Shown here: positions 49,161-59,230 of the stretch, one piece after another
Layout: every line of letters begins with the position of its first letter
Numbering within the stretch: the stretch's first letter is position 1
Source of the DNA: Epiperipatus broadwayi
Taxonomy: Eukaryota > Onychophora > Udeonychophora > Euonychophora > Peripatidae
Length of the DNA: 64,000 nt
Direction: 5' to 3'
Assembly: GCA_028023455.1 (NCBI GenBank)
Contig: JAQFVV010000049.1
Span: 5,445,149-5,509,148, forward strand
Program-made: the position numbers and the translations under genes
Notes under the pieces: generated by a model
Databases searched by the model: none
What the model saw: only the letters and a program-made list of their open reading frames with translations
Told to the model about the DNA's origin: nothing

Positions 49161-49544
49161 ATGAAGCGATTTAAAAAAAAGAGATTTTGGAATGTTTTCT
49201 TATTTATTAATTTATATTATGCTAAATTTGTGGTTTTTAATAATAATCTAAATGTCATCTTAGTAAATAAATGTGTAGACATAAGTATAGAAAATAGTTT
49301 TAAAATACATTTAAATTGTTTTATTAAATTAGTTAATGAAAAAGTATATAAATTAATTTTTCAGGATAATTTATCTTTTAAAAGGGAGTTTATTTTACTG
49401 TCAGAAAGAAGAATTGACGTTCACTTTTATTCAACTATCCCTCGTTCAATGGTGGCTCATAATCTGATATTTCTGTATCTCAGATTGTTGCCCAGTTCAA
49501 GCAATAAATCATTTAATTATTTATTTACTATCATTATAATATAA
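49161..49544 (+). CDS. Unrecognised 127-codon open frame (doubtful)
   Basis: A lysine-rich start (MKRFKKKRFW), then a hydrophobic stretch, then a mixed segment 'SFKREFILLSERRIDVHFYSTIPRSMVAHNL'. It is among the longest non-repetitive frames in the window outside transposons, and the part from 49380 to 49500 is less AT-rich. I recognise no domain and see no introns, promoter or poly-A context that would settle it. In DNA this AT-rich, a 127-codon frame could be chance. Confidence 0.2.
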   Translation: MKRFKKKRFWNVFLFINLYYAKFVVFNNNLNVILVNKCVDISIENSFKIHLNCFIKLVNEKVYKLIFQDNLSFKREFILLSERRIDVHFYSTIPRSMVAHNLIFLYLRLLPSSSNKSFNYLFTIIII

Positions 49545-50146
49545 AACATTTTATAAGATTTGTTTTTGCTAAGATCACGGAATGATTAACTTTATGATGT
49601 TTTATATATAAACTATTTATTTGGTTTATATTAATATGATTGCCACAGTTGACACCTTGGGTTAGAATAAAAGTGAATAAGTTTGATATTTTTTTTCAAC
49701 AGGTTTGGATTTTTTAATTCAAGTAGCTACATCATAGTTAACCTATATAATTGACAATTGGAAAACATGTTCTTTCCTCAATGATTTTTACAAGACGCAA
49801 TTGGGCATCTTTTAATTACAAAACAAAATTATATAAATAATTAAAAAAACAGCAATGGCTATTGCATGCTAACAGTGTATAAATTAGGAAGCTGGGACTG
49901 AAATTTAGAAAAAAGGAACACAGATGACATTCAATTTGTAATTATAGAGTTGGTTAAATAATCAATTATACAAATGAAAGCTGAAAAGAGAGTGATATTA
50001 TAACCAATGGCTGAAAGTTGGATCATAAAAAAAAAGGAATCCCATGTAGTTTAAACTAGTGGTGACAATTGTAAACTATAATGGTATCAATCAATCAATA
50101 GTAGTCTGCCCAATAGACAGGTCCAGAGAGTAGTCACTACATCAGT

Positions 50147-50866
50147 TCATCCATTCTTCCATTCCATTCTCTTCCTTGCCCACTTCCTCAATTCCACATA
50201 ACCCCTTCCATCTCTTATATCATCCAATAATGTCAATCTCTTCTGTCCTTTCTTTTTATTTCCACTCACCATTCCTTCCAAAACATCTTTCATTAAACTA
50301 TAATCTTTTCTTAGTATATGTCCAATCCAGTTTCTCTTTCTCTCTTTGATACTTTCAATCAATCTTCTTTCCTCATTAACTCTTTTCAAAACTTCTTCAT
50401 TTGTTATTTTATTCACCCAACTGATTTTTTCCATTTTTCTCCATGTCCACATCTCAAAAGCTTCCAGTTGTTTCTTAATTCTATTACTCAATGTCCATGT
50501 CTCACAACCATACATTAATACACTCCACACATAACATTTAATTAATCTTTTCCTTAATTCTCTTTCCATAGGTCCACAAAATATCTTCTTTCTTTTTACA
50601 AATGTCACCTTTGCCAATGCTATTCTTCTTTTAACTTCATCTTCACTTCTTCCATCCTCACTCAACCAACAACCCAAATATCTAAATCCCTTCACCTGCT
50701 GCACCATGTCATCATGGATTCCAATTTGCAGTCTTTTTGCATCTCTCCCTATCCATAAACACTTAGTCTTTTCAATATTAATCTTTATTCCATATGCCAT
50801 ACATCCTTCTTCCAATTTATTCAACATATTCTGAAGATCCTTTTCTTCCTCAGCAATAAGAGCCAT
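50147..50866 (-). pseudogene. LINE RT thumb and C-terminal region
   Basis: A 239-codon open frame. It starts just after the catalytic 'FADD', which lies across a frameshift at 50871-50882, with 'MALIAEEEKDLQNMLNKLEE'. Next is 'KTKCLWIG', then 'FRYLGCWLSEDG', and 'VLMYGCETWTL' followed by 'AFEMWTWRKMEKISW' and 'NEEVLKRV'. The end is 'RKRNWIGHILRKD' and 'RLTLLDDIRDGRGY'. This is the typical C-terminal series of many animal LINE polyproteins. It is the least damaged coding segment in the window. Confidence 0.9.
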
Positions 50867-50867
50867 A

Positions 50868-51520
50868 TCATCTGCAAAATCTTATACACTTTATTACTCT
50901 CCCTCCAATATTTGCTCCTCCACAGTCCAAATAATTATTTAGCATATCTTCTAAATAAATATTAAACAAAACAGGTGACATACTACATCCTTGCCTAACT
51001 CCACTTTCTATATTCACTTCATCAGTCTCATTACATCCAAATCTAACTCTTATTCTTTGCCCATTATACATATTCCATATCAATCTTCTTTCTTTCCAGA
51101 ATACTCCTTTATCTCTTAAGATAGACATCAGTTTATTCCAGTTTATTCTATCAAATGCCTTTTCTAAATCTACAAAACATATACCAATTCCTTTATCTCT
51201 TTCAATATATCTTTCTGCAATTGTCCTAACAATACCAATAGCATCTTTTGTGCTTTTCCCTTTCCAAAAACCAAACTATCTTCAGCAATATAATAGTCAA
51301 CCTTCCCATAAATCCTTTGAGTTAAAATCCTCAATAACACCTTAGAAACATGAGACAATACACTTATTGTCCTATACTCTTCACATTTAACAGCTTTCTT
51401 CTTTTTAGCAATTGGAATCACTATAGTTCTTAAAAAATCTTCAGGCCAAACTCCACTATTATATATCAAATTGCAAAGTCCAACTATTTCCTTCATAGTA
51501 AATTCTCCCATTTCTCTCAA
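50868..51520 (-). pseudogene. LINE reverse transcriptase core, frameshifted
   Basis: 51520-51170 gives 'WPEDFLRTIVIPIAKKKKAVKCEEYRTISVLSHVSKVLLRIL', RT motifs 1-2. Around 51190-51130 another frame has 'FVDLEKAFDRINWNKL' (motif A). 51128-50868 has 'GVRQGCSMSPVLFNIYLEDML' (motif B). Motif C FADD follows after an extra T. All catalytic motifs can be read, but in several frames, so no functional protein is made. Confidence 0.9.
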
Positions 51521-51565
51521 ACATTCTATAGGTACTGCATCAAAAAGGGAATTAATTCCTAGTTG

Positions 51566-53705
51566 AAGAAAGTAAAAGAAAAATTATATTGGGCATTTGA
51601 GCATAATTAAATGTTGAGTGCCATTTGCCACTTTGGTGCTTGAGTTTAATTAATAATCAAATAAATCAAATAAACAAATTGTAATGTTAAAAAAGATATC
51701 TTGAGTAGAAAACCTTATGAATTATTTACATGAATATTCAATCATAAACTATAAATATAAAGACAACGAATGTATTATTTTTATTTTGAAAGGATTAAAT
51801 TATTTATAACAATAATTAATATTTTGAGTAAGCCACATTGATTATCTTCAGAATTAATTATAAAAGTAATTACAAAAATAAGTTTGGAAAGTTGAAAATG
51901 AAATTAAAAATAAAAATAACAAACATACACTTTATAAGTAAATCCAAAATATTATTACTTTTGAAAATTAATATATATTTTTTTATCATTCACCAGCTAA
52001 ATATTCAAAATATGTAAATATATCATTATGTATATGTAATTTAGAAGAAAAAAAACTTCTACTCATGGGCTCTGAATACATTGCACTCCATGTCAATAAA
52101 TATTTCAAAAGAGTGATCAGTTGGCCATTTTTAAAACACACTATTAAATAAACTAACATTCATAGACACTGCTGAAACATAGTGTAGCTAATTTTAAAAA
52201 TCAAAATTTTAAATCACCTTATTACTAATATACGTTTAAATATATCTCAAAATAGAAAAAAACATCTATTTTTTTTAAAGATTTATGATAATGAATCACT
52301 TTACTTTAAATAAATATAATTATTAAATAATTTAGTATTATAATATGCATATAATTTAGATGGAAAAAAATACTTTTCCACATATGTTCTGGGCATAGAT
52401 AGCATTTTATACCACTAAATATTTTAAAAAAATAAACAGCTACCCATTCTTAAAGTATACTATTAAATAAACCAACAATCATTGACAGTGCTGTAAATAA
52501 AATGTGATCTATTTTTAAAAACCAGATTTGTTAATATAATATTTAAGCCTTTCACACTTTGTCTTTTTTTTTCTTTTCACATTCAACATTGCATTTAAGT
52601 TTAAACCCATTATTACAAATCAGAAAATAATAACATTGATTCAGTATGATAGATAATTTGGTTTATAACCGAAATATAAATTCTAAATATTTAAATTATA
52701 TTTGGGAAAATATTAAAAAAAAAAAATCATAACCAAAACAAAAAGCTTTGTATATTAGCATTTCTAGAAAATTATTTTCATTTTTCAAATTCAACAAAAA
52801 CTTTATTATTTGATATTTACTCTTAAAATGTGAATAAATGAATATTTATTTATCTTAAATCTAATGAATTATACTTTAAAAGGTTACAAATATATATTTT
52901 TGCAACATGAAATTTTTATATTTTATATTTGCTATTATCAATTGCATGGATAACATAGAAACTAAGCTTGTAAATGTTTTCAGGGTACGTTTGCATTGTC
53001 CAAAAATATACTGTTCTGTTTTTAAATATAAAATATTTTGGTACAAAATAAATTATTAATAATTTATATTCTTGATTTGTAATAACAATTGTATAAAGTA
53101 TTGTACAAAAAGAATCATGAATTGTAATAAATTTGAAAATAAACACATTTTTGGTTATTCAAATTATTTTCTCTAAACAATGTCTGGAAAATTAATGACA
53201 TCAGAAAATGTCAGAATACAAAGGAGTAATTTGTCAAGGCATGGGTAGAGTGGAACTAAAACTCTCTTATTTTTCCAAATTTTTACTTTTTTGACCATCT
53301 ATGGAATTTTTTCCAAGTTAAAATTTTATTTATGTGTGTGTGTATGTGTATTTAAAAATAAAGCTTTCAAAAATTCTCAATAAGAAGTGAATAATTTTAA
53401 AAACAAAAATCTTTTGAATAAAAGGATAAGTTAATCAACACTGTCAATGAATATTGGATTTCTGGTGATATTATTTTTCCTAATATTGTTTAATCATAGG
53501 TCTCATTAAAATATTTTTTCTTTTCAATGTATTTTTGATTTTAGAGGAGGGATTGTTAATAAAATTTCAAATTTTTTGTAAATTTTTTTAAAAATTATAT
53601 TAATTTTGATCAGTTTGTATTTCATTTTCTTTTCAATCTTTAAATAACATAAATGGTATTGTTTTAAAAGATAATTATACTTTTAGTAACTTTGAAAAAT
53701 ATAAG
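51566..53705. other. AT-rich non-coding DNA
   Basis: Nothing identified. The blocks near 52060-52220 and 52370-52510 resemble each other in order ('CTCATGGGCTCTG..TACATTGCA' and 'CACATATGTTCTGGGC', then 'AAATATT', then 'CTATTAAATAAAC'). This may be an old ~300-bp direct duplication. Confidence 0.4.
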
Positions 53706-53708
53706 AGA

Positions 53709-53815
53709 TGTCAAGCATTTGGTGGTCGAGAGGTAAGCGACAGCTGCTTTACAAGCAGTTGTCCCAGGTTAGCGGGTTCACTTCCCGGCTGATGATATGA
53801 CACATGAGAAAAAAA
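53709..53815 (+). mobile_element. tRNA-derived SINE copy (short family 1)
   Basis: Reads 'GTCAAGCATTTGGTGGTCGA', 'GAGGTAAGCGACAG', 'CTGCTTTACAAGCAG', then 'AGCGGGTTCACTTCCCG', 'ATATGACACATGAG' and an A-tail. This is the best preserved tRNA-like copy: the A box (TGGTCGAGAGGTAAGCG) and B box (GGGTTCACTTCCC) are both clear and the arm 'CTGCTTTACAAGCAG' is self-complementary. Flanks 'ATATAAGAGAT' and 'ATATATGAGAGAT' look like a slightly diverged target duplication. Confidence 0.85.
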
Positions 53816-55625
53816 ATATATGAGAGATTTTCAAACAAATAATTACTTTTAATGAATTATTGACCTCCCGGTTAAAGATCTAAATATTGATTAAGAAATA
53901 ATAAAGGAAATGCCAAGCTTTCTTTGCTCCTTGTTATGAAGGATAAAGTTCCCAAAGAATCATATTCTGGATATACATAATATTTTTATAACCAGGTAAG
54001 TATCTTATATATTATATAATTACTTTTATAATAGCATAGCTGGCCCGAGAAGGAGGGGGGGGGAGCAGGGCAATGTTTTCATTACTATTATATTAATTTT
54101 ACATGTAAACTGATTTATTTAAAAAGATTTTATTGGAATTTTTTTTAATCAAGATGACAAGGCAAGTCTTATTAATATGTTTTATTTTAGCATGTGTTTT
54201 ATTCTCTGTATTTATTTTATAGAAATGAATAAATAAAACACGTAATCTTTACCGAACACGTTAAACGCTAAAATTTATCTTGCACAAAGACGCTTTTTAG
54301 TCACGCAGCGACTGGTTATCAATGCACCATTTATAAAAAAATCTACGCATATTATATATTGTTGTGCTATACCAAAATGGTTATCAATCCTCATTTGTCC
54401 TCAAAAATAGCAGAGACATAAACTAGTGATTATCAACCTAGTATATATTCATCCAGGATTATAAATGAAGAATTAAGATTTCTTAAAAAATTAAATAGCA
54501 ATAAAAATTATATTTATTAATTAATTAATTTAACGTTACTTATTTTTCTTGCTTAATATGTAAAGGATAGGATTTACATGCATGTAGGTATCTTTTAAGT
54601 TTTGAATGTACTTATATAAACACTATTCATTCACTTTATTATAACTTTGTTTTTAAGCCCGTTATTGAATTAATTATATATATGTGAAATAACAATAACT
54701 ATATTAATGACAAATATTTTGCTAATATAAAAAGTATACCTTAAAGAAATAAGTTGCAAATGGATATGCAATTATGCAAGCGTCGATATAAATTATTATT
54801 TTGTATAAATGCGCGGTATATATGTGTACTATTTTTTAAACAATATAACTTTAAGTTAATGGTTTTATAAGTTAAACGGACATATTTAATAAAAATATTT
54901 GCGGAGTTTGTTAACATTGGCGGTATTAAGGTATTTTAATTGGCTTATATATATAAATTTCTTTTAAAAAGAGTTCTAAAGCAGAATTTGAAGTAGAATA
55001 TATAATTTGATTTCAAGCTGATGTATTACACCCCTCTCCCCTCACCAATGCACATATCTCAATTTCTCCCCAAACATTCTAGCCAAGAAAATCCCTAGAA
55101 ATATATTTGTTAAATTTTTATCTGATCATTTAAATGTCTTTGAAGAGTACAAGATAAAAAAAAAAATGAATGTTTCATTTCAGTGAATCGTAACAATATG
55201 AAATAGATCGTTAGCTGTCAAGATGCCAACGAAATTAAATTGGAAGAATTGCTTTTGGTTCAGTCAATAAAAAACAAGCCAGATCTGATGATCCATACCT
55301 CACATTGAAACAAATAAAATTTGTCTTTTTTTTAAATTCTATTTTTGTCATATAATGAAATAAATGTAATAAATTTTATCTGTTCAAAAAAAAAAGTTAA
55401 TTTTGACTTTCATTTAGATATAAAAAAAAAGTCAGGTTAAAATATACAATAATATTATGAATAATGGACTTGAAATAATATAGAAATTCAATCAATTATA
55501 ATAAACAAGTATTATTTCTAACTTTGATTTAAAAATTTTAATCTATCAAGTTTGTCCCTGTAATAAAATATGCAGGCTAAGACCATTAACAAAAATTCTA
55601 AAGTCTGACGCATGGCGTCTATTAT
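53816..55625. other. AT-rich non-coding DNA
   Basis: No gene seen. A G-rich patch with a ten-G run is at about 54043-54065. Confidence 0.45.
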
Positions 55626-55647
55626 TTATGAAATTATTTAATTTTAA

Positions 55648-55715
55648 TGACACCAGAGGGCACTACTTCGTTTAAGGAGAAGCCACAATATATCACATCA
55701 CATATTCAGAAAAAA
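55648..55715 (+). repeat. Truncated LINE 3' end, copy 1
   Basis: Contains 'TTTAAGGAGAAGCCACAATAT' and 'ATCACATCACAT'. These match the end of the LINE at 59110-59230. It lies just upstream of, and in the same orientation as, the longer copy. Confidence 0.75.
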
Positions 55716-55739
55716 TAAATATAAAAAAATGTGAATTAG

Positions 55740-57582
55740 TAAAAGTGTAAAAGAGAGGAAAGAAGCATGCAGAGAATATAAGTTTGCTATTAAGAACCAT
55801 GAAAGTGAAAAAGATATTAATGCTAAATGGGAAAAGTAATTAGAAAAGAAGAAGTTGGCTAAAATAGATAATTATAGAGAGAGAATGAAATTGAATAGTA
55901 AATTGTTGGAAGATATTAATAAAAGTGGAAGAGATGAGAGTAAAAAATTTTGGAATTACATTAAAAGGAGAAATGTAGGGGAAAGAGAGATAGTATTACT
56001 AGATGAAAAGGGAATAGAGAGTAGCTCTAGAGAAGACTTAGAATCTTAAATAGATATATAATGGATATAGAAAAGATGTTAGATTGTGAAGGATAGAATG
56101 ATAGAAAACATGAAAGCATATAGTAATGGGAATATTAGGTTTACAAAAAATGAACTGAATGAGGTAGAGAAAAAAATTGAAAAGTGGAAAGGCAAGAGGT
56201 TTAGATGGATGGGCAGCAGAGATGGTAGTGAATTTTGGATGTAGGGCAAAAGTAAAGTTATTATCATGTTTTAATAAGATGGCACAAAATAGAGTTTTTC
56301 TGAGTAGTTGAAGTAATACAAGAGAGATTATTATTTAAAGGAAAGGGTAAGGATCATAGAAAGTTAAATAATTATAGACCGATAGCTGTAACATCAGTTT
56401 TGTATAAAGTTTTCTCATATATGGAGGCTAGAAGAGTTGTAAAATGGATGGAAGGGAATAATGTAGTGGGGGAAATGCAAGAAGGTTTTAGATTAGATAG
56501 GCATATAGGAGATAGTTTATTTGCAGTTACACAACTTATGGATATGAATAGGAATTCAGGTAGACAGTTATATATGAGTTTTATAGAAATAGAAAAGGCA
56601 TATGATAGAGCTAATAAAAACAGATTATGGATAAGTTTAGCAAATTTTGGAATGATTGAAGCTTTAGTGGATATTATTAAGAAATTATATGAAAATAATT
56701 ACTATATATATCAATTAGGGAATATAGAATCAGTTAAAGTTAAAAATGGGGTAGGACTAAGGCAAGGATGCCCTATGTCACCTATTTTGTTTTTGTTGTA
56801 TTTGAGTGAAATGGAAAGAGTAATAAAAAGATTAGGAAGAGGGACAGAAATATTGTTAATAGGTAATAAGGGAGTATATTCTTTGTCAGGTCTTTTTTTT
56901 TGTGGATGATACATTTTTGTGTGCAGAAAGAAGATATAGAAGTTCTGTTGAGGACATGTGCAAGGGTGGGTAAAGAGATGGAGATTGAATTTAGTAAAGA
57001 AAAATCAAATATAATGATGGTTAATACTGGGGAAAGAGAAGATGTAGAATTTTTATTGGGGATATAAAGTTAAGTGTGGTAAATAGATATAGTTATTTGG
57101 GAATTATCTTAACTAATCAGAAAAATTGTTTGGATGAATGGGGAAAAAAAATTGATAAATGAAGCAAAGAAAAGAAAGGGATTGATAAAGAAATTAACAG
57201 TGTTTTCATATAATAAATATGATATTGCTAGAATTATATGGGAGTTGCAGTAGCAGGATTAACATATGGTAATGATGCATTATGTGCTAGTAAAGTGGTA
57301 TGAGATTATTTAGAAAAAGTACAAAGAGAAGTAGGAAGACATGCATTAGATGCAGATGTATGGACAGCAAGGGAGGTAATTCAAGGAGAAATGGGATGGT
57401 CAAGTTTTTATATGGGAGATGCAAAAAGTAAAATGAAAATGTTTAGTAGATTGCAGTTTATGGATAATAAAAAAATAACCAAAATAGTATTTAATTGGGT
57501 TATGAGTAAAAGGCAGGCAACAAGATGGGTGAGGAAGGTAATGCAGTATGCAAAAGATTTGGATAAAGAATTTATATCAGTA
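55740..57582 (+). pseudogene. LINE reverse transcriptase, multiply broken
   Basis: Frames in order: 55855-56049, linker ending 'EDLES'; near 56190, 'ARGLDGWAAEMVVNFG'; 56400-56909, 'FIEIEKAYDRA' (motif A, first catalytic Asp replaced by Glu) and 'GLRQGCPMSPILFLLYL' (motif B). After a shift in a T homopolymer comes 'FFVDDTFLCAE' (motif C, 56888-56930); then 'YSYLGI' near 57090; then 57391-57582, 'MGWSSFYMGDAKSKMKMFSRLQ'. Several stops and frameshifts separate them. The last segment is a C-terminal domain shared by a group of LINEs with 'GDMGWSTF'. Confidence 0.88.
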
Positions 57583-57584
57583 TA

Positions 57585-58565
57585 CACCTGGGTCTCATTT
57601 TATGCGGATTATTTTAATGTGATTTTGAAGTTATGCGATTCATGTTTCTTCTTAATATCTTTCATATTTCACTATATTTATTAGATATCAAGAAATTTAA
57701 ATTATTAATAACTTATTTTAACTTGAAATACTTTTTCTTTTCAAAAATATAACATTATATTAGCAGCTAACGTGAATATGGCTGAAGCTGTATTTAGAAC
57801 TTAGCTTCTATGTAAATAACCTATTTATATTAATGAGTAAATAATAACAATAGATTTATACTTACATATAAAAATATCACAATAAATATTCAAAAAATTT
57901 AAACTTTTAAAATGTATTTTGTTATATATGTATAACAGAAATAAATAATCTTTTAGATTTTTAAAATAAAAAATGAAGATTTGATAAACTGAAAATAATC
58001 TTTGTAATGATAACGTATATTGTATAATCTTTTTGTTTTGATTGCGATTTCATTTTTTTAATATAGAAACAGAAAACCATTAACACAGAACAAGACTGAA
58101 AATGGCACTAGTTGTACATCACATCACGAATAAAAATAGTGGCTAACAGGTTTCTCTGGGCATAATTGCTGAGAGATTCTTGACTTCATTTAAGGAGAAG
58201 CCAAAATACATTACATCGAATCTGATTTCTTACCAGTTTACAAATGAACACTAGTGGTAATGATTAAAATATGTATGAAAAATGTAAAATTAAATACTGT
58301 AGTAATAAAAAAAGTAAAAAAAAGTAGGTCTTGTATTAATTTTTTTCAAATATTTGAATTTTTTTATTAGTCATACTTTATTTGCTTATTTTTTTTAATG
58401 CAAATTTTAAAGTAATGTTTCATTGCTGCTTTGCTTTTATGCAAATTCTGAAAATTACAGCACCTATTCCCCATTTTTCAAGGTAAATTAAGTCTATTTT
58501 TGTATGATTTTTTTAATGCGGGTTTTCTGTGGAACCTATCTACTGCATAAAACAAGACCCACGTG
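57585..58565. mobile_element. 981-bp TA-flanked DNA transposon (Tc1/mariner-pogo type)
   Basis: The left end CACCTGGGTCTCATTTTATG and the inverted right end CACGTGGGTCTTGTTTTATG form imperfect 23-bp TIRs. A TA dinucleotide lies on each side (57583-57584 and 58566-58567), the target duplication of the Tc1/mariner superfamily. It sits inside LINE coding sequence, so it is younger than the LINE. No transposase was found, so it is non-autonomous. It carries a copy of the LINE 3' end at about 58137-58230. Confidence 0.85.
58137..58230 (+). repeat. LINE 3' end, copy 2, nested in the DNA transposon
   Basis: 'AGTGGCTAACAGGTTTCTCT' and 'TTTAAGGAGAAGCCAAAATAC', followed by 'ATTACATC', match the LINE tail at 59120-59210 closely. 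This is either a separate short LINE insertion or sequence captured by the DNA transposon. Confidence 0.85.
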
Positions 58566-58777
58566 TATTTGTACAAAACATGGAATGATTGTGTTAGGAG
58601 GATTGTTGAGTGTTATAATGGTAAGGGATGAGATAAAAGAATAGATTTATTAATAAAGAATAGAGAGTTAGAGAAATAGAGAACTAATATGGAGAGTAAA
58701 AAGAGTTTAAATATATATATAGAAGTAAACAGAATATTAGGTGGAAGTTAATATATGATAATAGTAAGGAAAATAGT

Positions 58778-59050
58778 TTGGTTAAGTCTAGAACGGGATC
58801 TTTAGCAACAAGAGAATATATATGTATATGGAAAAATATGGATGATTTTGTCTGTAAATTGTGTAAGGAAGGAATAGAAAATATTAGGCATTTGTTAATT
58901 GAATGTAAATGCTTGAAAACAGAAAGGGTACAAATAATGAAGTTATGGAAGAATAAATATGAAAAAAGTGATTATATAGAAAGTGGATTATTGGTTTTTA
59001 TATTGGGTTTGGGAAAAGATAAGGGTGATTTAATTATAAAGGCTATATAG
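58778..59050 (+). pseudogene. LINE C-terminal zinc-binding segment
   Basis: The 90-codon frame contains 'VCKLCKEGIENIRHLLIECKCL', a C-x2-C...H-x4-C arrangement found at the C-terminus of many LINE ORF2 proteins after the RT, preceded by 'KSRTGSLATREYICIW'. It is the continuation of the RT pseudogene beyond the inserted transposon. Confidence 0.8.
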
Positions 59051-59109
59051 TTACCAAAGATTATGTTGTGGAAATGGTATGGAGCAGAATATGGAAAAAT
59101 TTAGAATGG

Positions 59110-59230
59110 AGAATGGAAGATATAGTGGCTAACAGGTTTATCTGGGCATTGTTGCTTAGAGATTCTGGACTCCATTTAAGGAGAAGCCACAGTGCATCAC
59201 ATCACAGCACACTACATCACATCATATGCA
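59110..59230 (+). repeat. LINE 3' UTR and tail, copy 3 (the element's own)
   Basis: 'AGTGGCTAACAGGTTTATCT' and 'TTTAAGGAGAAGCCACAGTGC', then a (CATCACA)-like tail including 'ACTACATCACATCA'. A repeated tail of this type probably serves as the recognition end for the element's RT. Confidence 0.8.

Larger units (their letters stand above)
50083..51565 (-). mobile_element. 5'-truncated LINE (non-LTR retrotransposon)
   Basis: The minus strand has RT and C-terminal sequence of a non-LTR element. After the last stop there are about 65 bp of 3' UTR and then a simple (TTGA)n-like tail at 50083-50098. The 5' end stops inside the RT domain at about 51565, so the endonuclease is lost, as is common for LINE insertions. 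A short 3' UTR with a simple-repeat tail suits the RTE group, but I cannot confirm the clade. Confidence 0.88.
55735..59230 (+). mobile_element. LINE (second family), interrupted by a DNA transposon
   Basis: The plus-strand element is truncated before the RT domain and split at 57583-58567 by a TA-flanked insertion. In order it has the linker between endonuclease and RT ('FWNYIKRR'), RT motifs, a C-terminal domain ('GEMGWSSF'), the insertion, a zinc-binding C-terminus, and a 3' UTR ending in a repeat of CATCACA-like units. The family differs from the LINE at 50.1 kb in its C-terminal domain and 3' tail. Confidence 0.87.

Noticed and set aside
50318-50534. Two plus-strand frames
   Set aside because: Shadows of the minus-strand LINE frame.
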